Assembly: GCA_963556145.1 (NCBI GenBank)
Contig: OY744470.1
Span: 1,612,001 to 1,676,000 of the forward strand
DNA: 64,000 nt
Source: Hygrocybe punicea
Taxonomy: Eukaryota; Basidiomycota; Agaricomycetes; Agaricales; Hygrophoraceae
Direction: 5' to 3'
Every line of letters starts with the position of its first letter. Position 1 is the stretch's first letter. The position numbers and the translations under genes were made by a program. The notes beneath the pieces were generated by a model. It did no database searches. It saw only the letters and a program-made list of their open reading frames with translations, and was not told the DNA's origin. Positions 12,581 through 23,599 of the stretch are shown here, piece after piece.

Positions 12581-13373
12581 ACGGGTACGGGTAAAGCCAG
12601 GTACGGGTACGGGTACACCCAGTTGTACCCAGGGGTTACCCGTGCCATTAACTACGTGTGACCATCTTCTTGTGCCTTTTCAAGGAGTCCGCTACCATCT
12701 CAAAGAGAATGAGCGTGCAGGCCTTCAGTACATTGATTCTTTACACTCTCACTCAAAACTCACTTTTTTTGTAGACCTGCCAATATGGAGGAACTATTTA
12801 ATCTAAAGCACGCAATGTCATTGAGCAGTTGTTTGGGATCTTAAAAAGGTGATTCAGAATCCTCATTTTACCACCAGGATATGACATGGATGTGCAAGCG
12901 CGAATTCCTCCAGCAATGGCAGCTCTACACAACTTCATCTGTCAACATGATCCCGAGGAGTTTGAGGCATTTGAACTGCTGGAAGATTTTGACATCAAGA
13001 TGACTGGGGAGTTGGGCTCAGGCTATGTGGGACATGCAGAGAGTGCCCGAGCAGCTGAGCAGCGTCATTTGATCGCAGCAGCTATGTGGGACCAATATCA
13101 GGGATATCTTGCCATACATCCGGTCAACTAACTTGTATGTCTACAGTATTGTCTATGGTCTGCTATGTCTCCTCCTTGCTTGCATGTATAATATTCTCTT
13201 GTTGCCTGTGTACAGTACTGTATGCTTGTAAGTTGTTCTTGATGCCAGTAGTTTCTTTGCCATTTTGTACAGTCACCATGTCAAATGTTGAATTTGTCAT
13301 GTTTGAAACATTGTTCATGAGCATGAGTACATTTCACAAGTACAACAAAAAATACAAGTACATAGGACACAGA

Positions 13374-14407
13374 CTACGTAATCTCAGGAAAAGATGACTC
13401 TGGGAACCCTGCTTGCACCATCTTTCTCTTCAACCATGCGCGCCGAAATGCATCCTCCTCCTCCATCAACATGTATGCATCAGCCTCACGTGCATGTCCA
13501 AGGATGTCGAAGAGTGCCGCCAACATATCATGGCCCAGCCATTTTTCCTGCCCTAGGGCATGGGTTCTCGCAACACGGATGCGTGAGTCCTTGTCATTCT
13601 GCAATGCAGCTTGAGTGTGGAGATCATTTTGAAGCATGTTGGCCCAGAAGTGGGTATTGAACATGTCCAAATTAGATGAAAATTCAAGCAATGCATTTGG
13701 TTTGGATTGACAAGATCTGGAAGGTCGGAGAGAGGATGTCGAATTTGGGGTGCTGAGAGCCGAATATTTGCGTTTACCGAGAGAGGATAATGATACTGAT
13801 GCTGGTGTTGAAGAGGAAAATGGGGGAACTGTGGCAATATCATTGTAATTGGCATCAAGACGAGGCTTTATGAGGTTACGAGGGACTGAGCCGGCATTGA
13901 CATGTTGGGTGCCAGTATGGAAATCCTGAAAAGAAAAGGATGTAGATGGGGAAGATTCATTAAGTGTCCGAGCAGGAGGTGTCAGAAGTGTGGCAGTGGA
14001 ATCTGGGATATGATTAAGGAGATCCTGAAAAGAGTTGGTGGCAGGATTAAATGGAGGAACATTGTTGACCATTTGAACAGAGGAGAGTAGTGGTGGCACC
14101 ATCAGCCTAGTTTCACTGGAACTGCTGGTGACCATTCCAGTTGGCTGGTTTCCTGATTGTGTACCACGGAATATGTGGTTACCCCAGTCCCGGACATTTG
14201 TTGGCATGAGTTGCAACATGTCATTCCAATGTAACCAGCCTTTGTTGCGGAAGGTGGTGGCACCACGGTGTTTCTATATTCAAATTGGAGAAAGTAATGG
14301 AAACAAAGTTAAGAAATACCTTCATGTAATCCTTCCATACTGCCTGCTCCATGAGCCAAATGTTGGCACCCTGATCTGCATCCCAGCTGAAACCAGATTG
14401 ATTTGAG
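13374..14407 (-). pseudogene. Harbinger ORF2 (Myb/SANT-like DNA-binding), 3' part
   Basis: Exon pieces 14400-14320 and 14273-13374 are joined by a 46-bp GT-AG intron (14274-14319). The first carries NQSGFSWDADQGANIWLMEQ and VWKDYMK; the second continues KHRGATTFRNKGWLHWNDM, the end of a Myb/SANT-like domain, followed by a Ser/Thr/Pro-rich linker and a conserved C-terminal helix region ending PEIT at 13374. The 5' part of the same gene is at 23600-23889, 9.2 kb away. Removing the insertion and one copy of the 7-bp duplication gives 1212 nt of open frame (192 + 120 + 900), 403 codons plus a stop, so the gene is intact apart from the insertion. In this superfamily ORF2 binds element ends and helps the transposase enter the nucleus. 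Confidence 0.85.
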
Positions 14408-14421
14408 CACTTCAGGCCACC

Positions 14422-16073
14422 TGTTACATTTTTCAACTCCGCAACTCCGATTCCGACTCCACTACCCACGATGACGATTCCACTTTACCATACCTTCCTT
14501 TTTCGTTCCCCTTTACCTTTTGTCTTCTTTTGGACATTGTTGTTTATTCTTGTCCTTGTTCTCTTTTCTTCCTTTCTTCTTCTAGAACAATCCAGACCGA
14601 CCATGGACACATCCCCACGTTACCTTGCTGTACCCGAATAGTCTCCTTGCCGACGGACATCATCGCTATTGTCTTTTCCCTTGCCCTGACATATTGTTGA
14701 CTTCATCCCACAACAAACCGATTCACAATGGCTGTACTCCCGACACAGCTCATTACCGTAATTGTTATTGGCAGCATTGCCATCACCTTCCTGATCGGTT
14801 TCTACTTTGTTATGATCTATCTTTGGCATCAGCATCGAAACCCTTCCGCCATTGATACTTCTGACTTCCACCTCAACAATATCTCGACACGTAATTGACA
14901 ATTGCCATTCCCGGATATATGGTTTCCACTTTCGTATTCTGTGCCTACCATTATCCTCCCTGACGATCCGATGACATTCCTCACCTGCACGCATGCCCTG
15001 GACAATCCTCGATCACAGGACATTTCACTGTTCTCTCTAATCCGACCATTGCCGAAGCACATTCTTTTGGACTTCGACCACAGACCATACGACTTCCCAA
15101 ACAGTGAACCAACCCCTATCGCATATTGTTCGCATGACACCACTTCAATGCAGTACCCGACGACTTGTTCCCACAGCTTGTCACTCGTGCCATGACTCAA
15201 AACCTGGACCCACATTCATTTAACCTTTTCCATCTATAACCCTGATATCTCCCACACTCGTTTACAATGATACCCTTTCTTGGACGAATACCGACATCAA
15301 GTGGACCTTCTTGTTCCACAAACAGGACAAGACACCGCCCCTCGATACGTCATTGACACAGACATCGTCATCCGGTACAGCTTATGCTGTTCACATGTCT
15401 GACCTCGACTAGCCCACTGTCCTAGTTGGTTTTTTCCTCTATACATTCCTTCATTTTCTTTCATACCAACCTTGCCACTATATCCACGCTACCTCAAGAC
15501 ACTCTCATCACCAACCCCACACTGGACGATACCCATCTTCGACCCGACCGTGCAATGCACTTGCCAAACTGCACACTTGCCCGTTACAGCAAGTGTAGAC
15601 CCCGAATTGGCAATTCTGCATGTCACATGATCCGATGACAAATCATCCGAGTCATCCGGACCTCTTCTATCCTCAACGACACCTGGGCCTCCAGTTGGAT
15701 CGCGAGAACATCGACATGAGGACGCCTCATGTACGCCTCATGGTGAACACATGGTAGAGTTGGACATGTTGTGGCTTCATGGTTGTATTTCTATTTACCT
15801 CCCCTCAAGACCAGTCACTATATATACTGTTCTTGTTGTTGGTTCGGACTTTTTCTTCTTTTCCTTTCTTTACGTTTAGTCTGGTTCTTGGGGCAGACCC
15901 CCTTATCTTGGGTAACCCCCACGGCTCGCAATGACATTGTACCATGAACCCCCCCTCTTAGCAGTGTTGTCTTAGTAGTAAGCAACAATGAAAACTGCTT
16001 CTCTCTCCTCTGGAATCCGATCCCCAGTTAAGTTGATTGTTGCTGGAGCCCGCTGCAGAAGCGATCCGTAACA
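14422..16073 (+). mobile_element. LTR-type insertion, probably a long solo LTR
   Basis: Begins TGTTAC, ends GTAACA, and is flanked by a 5-bp duplication CCACC (14417-14421 and 16074-16078), the signature of LTR retrotransposon integration. It lies inside the left terminal repeat of the 9.2-kb complex; the uninterrupted right arm confirms both junctions. A TATATATA box near 15822 lies about 250 bp before the right end, as expected for U3-R-U5 order. No gag or pol and no internal LTR pair were seen, so I read it as a solo LTR; a small coding-less element is the alternative. Confidence 0.65.
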
Positions 16074-16078
16074 CCACC

Positions 16079-16400
16079 TGATTTCCTAAACTTGTAGATG
16101 TAACTGAATGGGTCGTATGTTACTTCTACATGTTGAGAAACGACAGGTCTGGCCCAGGGCTAATATTCATGTCCATGGGCTGTCCCTGGGCTGTCCCTGG
16201 TCCAAAGCATTGGGACAATGGGATGTCCCAGGGACACGGGACGTCCCTGGTGCCAGGGGGTCATTTTGGATGTCCCAAACCAATTTTTGGATAATTTCTT
16301 TTTGCTGTGGCCACAATGATAGTGTGGTTATTAGTCAATGGAATGTTAGTAGCCATCATATACAACATATGATAGCTGTATAGCTACATGCATGTGACTT
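16079..16400. repeat. Left terminal inverted repeat of the 9.2-kb complex
   Basis: Inverse match to 23240-23585, including the AAACTTGTAGATGTAACTG block, the GGGCTGTCCCTGG words and the ATAGTGTGGTTATTAGTCAA block. Confidence 0.85.
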
Positions 16401-16435
16401 GTAGACTCTGGTTGACCACTTCAGGCTGCCCAAAT

Positions 16436-16492
16436 TTCTCAACATGTAGTTACATCTCAGTGTTCCTACTGAAGTAACTACATGTTGAGAAA
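16436..16492. repeat. Hairpin with 20-bp arms
   Basis: TTTCTCAACATGTAGTTAC and its inverse AGTAACTACATGTTGAGAAA flank an 18-bp loop. ACATGTTGAGAAA also occurs inside the terminal repeat near 16128, so the hairpin may be a rearranged piece of it. Confidence 0.8.
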
Positions 16493-16849
16493 TCCACTGG
16501 TTCTCCCTGGGCCAAAGCGATCATCCCTGGTCTGACAGGTTGGGATATCCCATTGTCCCTGGACTGATATGCTTAGACAGCCCATGGGGCAACATTTAGT
16601 GGTGGTCTTCTCCCATGTCCCATGGGACATCCCTGACAAATGAGGTGTCTGGGGGCCATATGGGACATCCCTTAGTAATGTTTGGCTACTATCTAGACAG
16701 CATCTGCTGCTATCAGATATCAGCAGAGGGGGTGTCTGGGGGCATTTGGGACACCCCTTCCCTAGGTATGTAATAGAAAACTTTGAATGATGATAGCATC
16801 TAGTTGTAAATTTCAAGGCCTTGTCATGGCCACTATGGGTACCATGGGT

Positions 16850-17314
16850 GCTATAGCATAGTATAAGATTGTACATGCTTATTCTTTTGAGAGTCACAGA
16901 GCTGATTGTCCTTTGGGGTCAGTGGCAGGGTGGAGATAAAGCAGTTGTTTCCACTTGTAAAGACAGAAGGAGTGGGAGAGGAAAAAGCTGGAGTTGTTGG
17001 GTGATGAAACTGGCAAGAGGGGGAGGATTGAGGGTGTGCTGCTAGTAAACCAATCCCTTGTGCATGTGGCAGGCTGAAGCTTGTAGGGCAGTGAGTGAGC
17101 AGAGCATGTATAATAGACAAAGAGGAGTGAGAGGAGAGGCTGAGCTGAAAATTAAACAAGTGTATTATGAAGAAAATTTGATCATGATATCAGTTGTTAT
17201 TACATCATTGGCTGTGCATACAATGGCTGACTGGGATGCAGATGCAGAGGAGAGATCTAATTGTTGATCTATGTTAAGATTAGAGTGTTTCTTGAGGAAA
17301 GTGGACTTGGGCTT
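16850..17314. other. No gene recognised inside the foldback complex
   Basis: Unique-looking sequence between the GGGACATCCC-rich zone and the 22-bp minisatellite. ORFs of about 100 codons occur on both strands but show no recognisable motif. Confidence 0.4.
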
Positions 17315-17574
17315 AAAATAAGGAGACATCCCACAGAGGCTTGGTTGGGAGATCCCACAGCCTTGTCTGGGACATCCCTGCTGGCTTTTGGGATGTCCCT
17401 GCTGGCTTGTGGGACATCCCACAGCCTTGTCTGGGACATCCCTGTTAGCTTGTGGGACATCCCACAGCCTTGTCTGGGACGTCCCTGCTGGCCTCTGGGA
17501 CATTCCACCGAGGCTGTGGGACATCCCTGCTGGCTTGTGGGACATCCCTGTCAGCTTGTGGGACATCCCACTGA
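17315..17574. repeat. 21-22-bp minisatellite with GGGACATCCC core (left part)
   Basis: About twelve units of GGGACATCCCTGCTGGCTTGT and GGGACATCCCACAGCCTTGT type. The array is interrupted at 17574 by a hAT and resumes at 19675-19806. Confidence 0.9.
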
Positions 17575-19674
17575 TAGTGTTACCGCAACTATGACTAGTA
17601 GTCGACTAGTAGTCATAGTTGTAGTCGGTCATAGCTGAGTTGATAACCGACTCGACTCTGACTATGACACCGACTATGACTACGACTACCCGATTTGGTC
17701 AAGTTGATAGCTGGCGGCTAAGTCCAGACCACTTTTTTTTTTTCTTTCTTCAACAATCTCGTTCGTGACATGACCAAATGAAGTCATCGCAAGGACAGCG
17801 ACGATGGGTCCTCCAAGTCCTCGGGAAATGCCTCATCTCTGGCTACCTCATCATCTGAAATCCCTGCCCTTACGCGTGCCAAAAAGCAAGCCGCGATGAA
17901 GAAGGCCGAGTGTGCCAAGTAGAAGGCCAAGAAACGTCAACCATTTCCTGCTCCTATGCAGTCAGCAGCCCCGTCAGAGTCAGCAGCCCCATCAGAGTCA
18001 GCAGCCCCATCTGCTACTGCCGCTACTGGGCCCAGTCAGCCCGCGTCCGTCAACGACCTCGTAGGCTCGGTCCGATTCAAAACGGCTGCACACGATATCT
18101 GGCACTTCTTCACGAAGGGGAGTATCAAGGAGAAGATCTGAATGATATGTAAGGCCTGTCAGTGAGTGTCTTCCCCCTTTCTATTGATTTCTGTACACTA
18201 ATTATCTACCTACAGGGCACGCCGTTCCGCCGATCCGAAGTTCCTCGCCCTCAACATCAACTATACCTTTGCCCCTGCCACAGCTAACCCCAATCTCCGT
18301 GTCCACCTCAAGAAGTACCATGAGGACGAGTATGTCAAAGCCTGCAAGGAGAATGGCTGGTTGATGCAGTTGCCGAAGCGGAAGATCCGTGAGGAAACCG
18401 CTAGCCTCAGACAATCTACCCTCGACTCTAACCTTCAAGAAATATCATCATCCAGCCATCCCACCTTCACTCGCGCCGCCCTCCTTCACGCTTTGATCAA
18501 CTTCGTCATTGCGGATGATCAATCAATCAATGTCATTGAGTGTTGGGAGTTTCGAGATCTCCTCCTCCTCCTTCGTTCCGACCTTCAAGACAAAGACATC
18601 CCCCACCGCACCAAGTTGCGTGAGGCAATCATTGCAGCCTGGGAGTCCCACTTCAAGGCCTTGCGGCTCGAACTCGCCAACGCTGTAGGGAAGGTTAGCT
18701 TTACTGCGGACCTCTGGTCTGACAAGAATCTTTGCTCGTACCTCTGCATTACTGCCCATTGGATTGCCTGCAACAAGTGCAGCAATCAGCTGGAACTCAA
18801 GACTGCACTGATCGCGTTTCACAACGTCACTGGCAAACATGATGGCGCTAACCTCGCCACCGTCATCCTGCAACTGCTTGACCGTGCCGGTATCACAACC
18901 CTCATTGGTTGGTTTACCCTCGACAACACGAGCAACAATGACACCTTCGTTGTAGCGCTGGAAGGCCTCCTCAAGGCCCACGACATCGATTTCTGTGCCG
19001 TTGAGAATCGGATCATGTGCTTCGCGCACATCATCAACATATGTTGCCAGCACCTCGTTGAAGGCTTCACCAACACCGCACTCGTTGATCCCATGGAGAC
19101 CTTCGTTGCTGCAGACCGTCCACATGAGCCTGGTGCTCAAACATTTGAGGAGGCCATCAAGCGTGACCCAATTGCACTTGGTCATGTAGTAGTTCGCAAA
19201 GTTCGATCTTCCAGTCAACGCCGTGAGCACTTCAAATCCATCATCATTGAGGGCAACAGCAGGGCCCACTTCACACTTCTGGATGGCCACACGATAACGG
19301 TCCCTCTCCTACAACTACTTCACGATGTCAAGACGAGGTGGGATTCAATCTACTACATGATCAATCATCTTTGCATTTTGTGGCCTGCCATCGATTCCTT
19401 CCTCGCAAGCCCTGGATTTGTTGGGTGCATTGTTTGAGGGGGACAAGGACCAAGCATTTGATGTGCTGATTGCAGCCATGGGTGAGGGAGATGATGGGGA
19501 TATATAGATCGTTAGCATTTTTGTAGTGAGAACCCCGACTGAGCCGTGACTGAAGTTGACTGTAGTCAGTAGTCGTGACTACCGACTACAACTATATGAA
19601 ATTGTAATGAATAGTCTAGTTGAAGTCGTGACTTTCCTAGTCGACTATTGACTAGTCAAGTCGCGGCAACACTA
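17575..19674 (+). mobile_element. 2.1-kb hAT element with internally deleted transposase
   Basis: Ends TAGTGTTACCGCAACTATGA / CTTGACTAG..GCGGCAACACTA form imperfect inverted repeats, flanked by a perfect 8-bp duplication CCCACTGA (17567-17574 and 19675-19682). Subterminal zones are dense in GACTAGTAGTC and GACTATGAC repeats on both sides. Contains one transposase gene in plus orientation. Confidence 0.93.
17803..19437 (+). pseudogene. hAT transposase, BED-finger type, truncated
   Basis: An Ala/Lys-rich N-terminus with an ESAAPSESAAPS repeat is followed by a BED-like zinc finger (DIWHFFTK, then ICKAC across a 53-bp intron at 18163-18215, then NPNLRVHLKKYH). The RNase H-like core shows two catalytic Asp contexts, FTADLWSDKN (about 18700) and GWFTLDNTSNNDTF (about 18910). 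The frame ends at 19437 soon after KTRWDSIYYM, before the catalytic Glu region and the C-terminal dimerisation domain, so the 3' third has been deleted. Two further lesions: TAG at 17920-17922 and TGA at 18139-18141, the latter at a position reading CGA in an intact copy if the residue was Arg. Not functional. Confidence 0.85.
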
Positions 19675-19806
19675 CCCACTGAGGCTGTGGGATGTCCCAC
19701 AGATTTGTCTGGGACATCCCTGCTGGCTTGTGGACATCCCACAGTCTTGGTGGGACATCCCTGTCAGCTTTTGGGATGTCCCAAAGGTTGTGGGACATCC
19801 CAATCT
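19675..19806. repeat. 22-bp GGGACATCCC minisatellite (right part)
   Basis: Continuation of the array at 17315-17574 beyond the hAT insertion. Confidence 0.85.
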
Positions 19807-19905
19807 ACAGGCTGGTGGGACTGCCTGCTTGCTCAGCATCTGCCAAGTCATACAATAATAATCATACCACTGATTCACTATCCACATGTTACATAATTTG
19901 AATTT

Positions 19906-22692
19906 AGCAACTACTTAAAATAGATATATCAAATTAAATAATTATTTTACCTACATACATGGTATTCTACTTTATCAGGGGAGTGGCAGGGAGGTGGAGG
20001 AGAGGGGGGAATGCTAGGGGGAATGCCAGGGGGTGGGCAGGGGGAGAAGGGGCAGGTGGTGGATGGGAGGTGGGGATGGTGGATGGTGGATGGTAGGCAG
20101 GGGGAGAAGGGGCAGGAAGGAGAAGGGGCAGGAAGGGGGAGAAGGGGCAGGAAGGGGGAGAAGGGGCAGGAGCCAGTCAGGGGGAGAAGGAAGGGAGGAG
20201 GGAGGAGGGGAAGGGGAAAGGAGGGAAAGGGAGGACCAACAAAATTACATACCGGTGTTCCCCTGGTGTCCACGGTCCTCCGTGTCCTCGCCCTCGTCCC
20301 CATCGTTGTCGTTGTCATTGTCCCGGTCCTGGTCCTGGTCCCCATCCCCATCCCCGTCGTTGTCGTTGTTGTTGCCGTCCCCGTCCCCGTCTCTGTCTCC
20401 ATCGTCCCCGTCCCCATCGTTGTGCCTCGTTGTAGTCCTCGTTGTCCTCGTTACCGCGTGGCCCTGTTCCCGTTCGTGTTGTCGTTGCTGTCCCGTTTGC
20501 CATCCCATCCTCGCCATTTCCGTCCTCATCATCCCTGTTGCCGTCGTCCTTGGCTCTGTGTCCTCGTCGTCCCGTTCCCCCGTCCCGGTTGTCCTCGTTT
20601 CTGTTGTCCGTTGTCCATTGTCCGTTGTCCATTGTTCCCGTCCCCGTCCCCGTGCCCGCTGCCCTCCTCATTGTCCTCACCTTCGTTGGCCCTGCCCGTT
20701 GTCGTCTTCCTGTTGTCGGAGTTCCCGCGCCTGCTGTGTCGTCGTCTTCCCCGTTCTCGCCGTCATCGCGTTCATCCTCAATCTTGTCTTCGTTTACGCT
20801 GTCATCGTCATTCCCGTCGTCCTCGTTCTTGCTGTCGTGGTCCGCCTGGGTTGTCCCCGTTCAGGGCTGCGTCCTCCGTCTCCTTGTTGCCCGCACCATT
20901 GTTGTTGTGTTCACGTTTGTTTGGCGCGAGGGTGCGGCAAAAAACCTACAAATGTTTTAAGTAGTCAGTAGAATGAAGAAAAAAGATAAAGAACACTTAC
21001 CTGGGGTGCTCTGGTATCCGCACCCGTTGTCGCGTTGTTGTTGAAAACCACACATCTTGTTGAACTCGTGCGTGAGAATTTCAACCGGGATTTGCCGATG
21101 TCCCAAACGGGGTCGAGTTGCCATATAGGGAAGGGTGGCTGGATTTTCTTATTATTATTACATGTACTACAACACCTCAATGGCCAGGGCAAGACCCTGA
21201 AGAGATGTAGGTATGATATACCTACCCCGAGGGGAGTTTGTGTATTTTATTTTATTTTATATGTGGAGATATTCACCATGCATTTTATGCCTCTGCCAAA
21301 ATTGGACCCTTGAACAGCTAACTTTGCGAGTACACGTCTGAAAAATCTAAAATTAATTCTAGGAGTGCTAGGTAAGGTGTACATTGTGTTCCAGACAAGT
21401 GCCTGGTAGTTGGTGGTGCAGGGAATGTGTTGGGGCCAAAATATGATGAACTTGTCACTCACAATCCATTCATGATTATATCTGTTTATACGGACTTTTG
21501 ATTGTCTAGCTACAATGCAAAGATCCAACTCCAAACAAACGCAAACACAACAACAATGGTGCGGGCAACAAGGAGACGGAGGACGCAGCCCTGAACGGGG
21601 ACAACCCAGGTGGACCACGACAGCAAGAACGAGGACGACGGGAATGATGATGATGGCGTAAACGAAGACAAGAATGATGATGAATGTGACGACGGAGAGA
21701 ACGGGGAAGACGACGACACAGTGGGCGTGGGAACTCCGACAACAGGAAGACGACAACGGGCAGGGCCAACGAAGACGAGGACGATGAGGAGGGCAGCGGG
21801 CACGAAAACCATGGACGACGGAAATGAGGACAATCGGACGGGGAAACGGGACCATGGAGCCCGGGACAACGAGGATGACGGCAACAGGGATGACGAGGAT
21901 GGAAATGGCGAGGACGGGATGGCAAACGGGACGGCAATGACAACACGAACGGGCACAGGGCCACGCGGTAACGACGAGGACGGGTACAACAACGACAACG
22001 AAGGGGATGACGAGGACGGGTACAACAACGACAACGAAGGGGATGACGAGGACGATGAGGACGACGAGGACGACGAGGACGACGAGGATGGGGATGGGGA
22101 TGGGGACGGGGATGGGGACGGGGACGACAATGACAACGATAATGACAACGACGGGGACGAGGACGAGGATGAGGACGGGGACGACAGGGACGAGGATGAA
22201 GACTAGGACCGGGACCGGGACGACAATGAGGACGGGGACGGGGATGACAATGACAATGACAACGACGACCGGGATGACGGTGGGGACCGCGACAGGGATG
22301 GGGACGACGAGGGCAACGAGGACGGGGACGAGGGCTAGGACGCAGAGGGGCGTGGACACCAGGGGAACACCAGTATGTAATTGTGTTGGTCCCTCCCTTT
22401 CCCTCTTCCCCTCCTCCCCCCTCCTTTCCCTTCTCCCCCTGACTGGCTCCTACCCCTTCTCCCCCTTCCTAACCTGCCCCTTCTCCTCCTGCCTACCATC
22501 CGCCATCCCCACCTCCCATCCACCTCCTGCCCCTTCTCCCCCTGCCCACCCCCTGCCATTCCCCCTGCCATTGCCCCCTCTCCTGTCCTCTCCTCCACCT
22601 CCACCTCCCTTCCTCTCCCCTGATGAAGTAGAATACCATGTATTTAGGTAAAATAATTATTTAATTTGCTATATCTATTTTAAGTAGTTGCA
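19906..22692. mobile_element. 2.8-kb long inverted-repeat (foldback) unit
   Basis: GCAACTACTTAAAATAGATA at 19906 and its inverse at 22672-22692 begin arms of about 1.05 kb each. The arms run through a GGGAGAAGGGGCAGG purine tract (19980-20240, inverse at 22380-22620), a GTCCCCGTC/GACGGGGAC triplet-rich stretch and a CAAACAAACGCAAACACAAC block (21534-21553). The centre is about 20960-21510. No clear target duplication, so it may be an independent insertion or the core of the 9.2-kb foldback. ORFs of 200-370 codons on both strands are low-complexity products of the triplet repeats. Confidence 0.8.
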
Positions 22693-22930
22693 TGTCTCAG
22701 GTCTCTACTGGGCTGTCCCAGGGCTGTCCCAGGACTCTAATGGGCTGTCCCAGGTCTGTATGGGGATGTCCCAGGTCTGTATGGGGATGTCCCAGGACTC
22801 TAATGGGCTGTCCCAGGTCTGTATGGGGATGTCCCAGGTCTATAGTGGGATGTCCCAGGGATGTCACTGGGACATCCCAGGATTGTAATAGGATGTTCCA
22901 GGACTCTGATGGCATGTCCCACTGTCCTTT
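22693..22930. repeat. 21-bp GGGATGTCCCAGG minisatellite
   Basis: About ten units of GGGATGTCCCAGGTCTGTATG type. It is the right-arm counterpart of the left-arm GGGACATCCC arrays. Confidence 0.9.
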
Positions 22931-23239
22931 CACACAATATCTCTACACTCTCCCAGTTCATTCTCTTGAATCTCAGAACATTCTGGAGACAAATCAACAT
23001 GTTGCATTTTGATTGGCTAACATCTATTAATATTTAGTTTGAATAGTAGATCATACAGTCAGTTCCATGAGCAGAATGTTCTTTAAGCAGCTTCTCAATA
23101 TTATGTCAAAGAATATTAATTGTTCTCTTCTAGTTCAATTCCTTTTCCTTGTCCATCATAATTAAATATGCTCTGTCATGAAGACTGAGTAGCTATATGA
23201 TTGCAATCTTGACAACCAACATCATCCACCTGAATTGGC
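22931..23239. other. No gene recognised
   Basis: AT-rich sequence between the minisatellite and the right terminal repeat. Nothing supported. Confidence 0.4.
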
Positions 23240-23599
23240 TGTGGTCAGTCACATGCATGTAGCTATACAGCTATCATATGTTGTATATGATGGCTACTAA
23301 CATTCCATTGACTAATAACCACACTATCATTGTGGCCACAGCAAAAAATAAATTTCAAAAAAATATCCAAAAATTAGTTTGGGACATCCCAAATGACCCC
23401 CTGGGACATCCCATTGTCCCAATGCTTTGGACCAGGGACAGCCCAGGGACAGCCCAGGGACAGCCCAGGATATCCCAGGGACAGCCCAGGGAAATGTATA
23501 TTAGCCCTGGGCCAGACCTGTTGTTTCTCAACATGTAGAAGTGACATACGACCCATTCAGTTACATCTACAAGTTTAGGAAATCGGGTGGCCTGAAGTG
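23240..23599. repeat. Right terminal inverted repeat of the 9.2-kb complex
   Basis: Inverse of 16079-16400 plus the 14-bp extreme end that pairs with 14408-14421. Unlike the left copy it is uninterrupted. Confidence 0.88.

Larger units (their letters stand above)
11782..12654. mobile_element. Non-autonomous hAT element H inside the Harbinger transposase
   Basis: Ends TAGTGTATTGCATGGGTA / TACCCGTGCCATTAACTA are imperfect inverse complements. It is flanked by a perfect 8-bp duplication CGTGTGAC (11774-11781 and 12655-12662). The subterminal zones are built from GGGTACGGGTA repeats. The interior holds three hairpin cassettes, with perfect 17-bp and near-perfect 14-bp inverted arms at 12085-12126 and 12168-12201, and a solo LTR at 12423-12580. 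No ORF of note. Confidence 0.93.
10847..13134 (+). pseudogene. PIF/Harbinger transposase (DDE superfamily), interrupted
   Basis: Conserved Harbinger blocks appear in order: helix-turn-helix region LEEQLAIFLYTCVMGLSSPH (11254-11313), first catalytic Asp in GALGAIDGTHI (about 11540-11572), second in SGWEGSTADAAMW (11666-11703), the YYLVDGEF block (11746-11769), then after the hAT insertion GVRYHLKENERAGL (12687-12728) and the Glu-bearing RNVIEQLFGILKR (about 12812-12850). An intron of about 60 bp precedes the exon starting near 11403. The reading frame runs straight across the hAT if one copy of its 8-bp target duplication is removed. Other lesions: in-frame stops near 11053 and 11218, a short frameshift at 11605, and TGA at 12850-12852 where the family has Arg. 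It converges on its partner Myb/SANT ORF, the usual two-gene layout of the superfamily. Confidence 0.88.
14408..23599. mobile_element. 9.2-kb foldback-type complex inserted in Harbinger ORF2
   Basis: The ends are CACTTCAGGCCACC at 14408 and its inverse at 23586-23599, flanked by a perfect 7-bp duplication ATTTGAG (14401-14407, 23600-23606). Once the nested LTR-type insertion (14422-16073) is discounted, the left terminal repeat continues at 16079 with GATTTCCTAAACTTGTAG and matches the right arm for about 330 bp (16079-16400 against 23240-23585). The arms are rich in GGGACATCCC words. The interior carries a hAT, a long inverted-repeat unit and minisatellites, and no gene that could mobilise the whole. 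The 7-bp duplication does not fit hAT (8) or Harbinger (3), so the superfamily is open. Confidence 0.8.

Noticed and set aside
18523..19290. 255-codon minus-strand ORF
   Set aside because: Antisense shadow of the hAT transposase, whose plus frame carries the recognisable BED finger and catalytic motifs.
20011..22651. Long ORFs (200-370 codons) on both strands, one rich in Asp/Asn/Gly
   Set aside because: They arise from GAC/GTC triplet repeats in the arms of an inverted repeat. Overlapping frames are equally open and there is no domain or intron structure.
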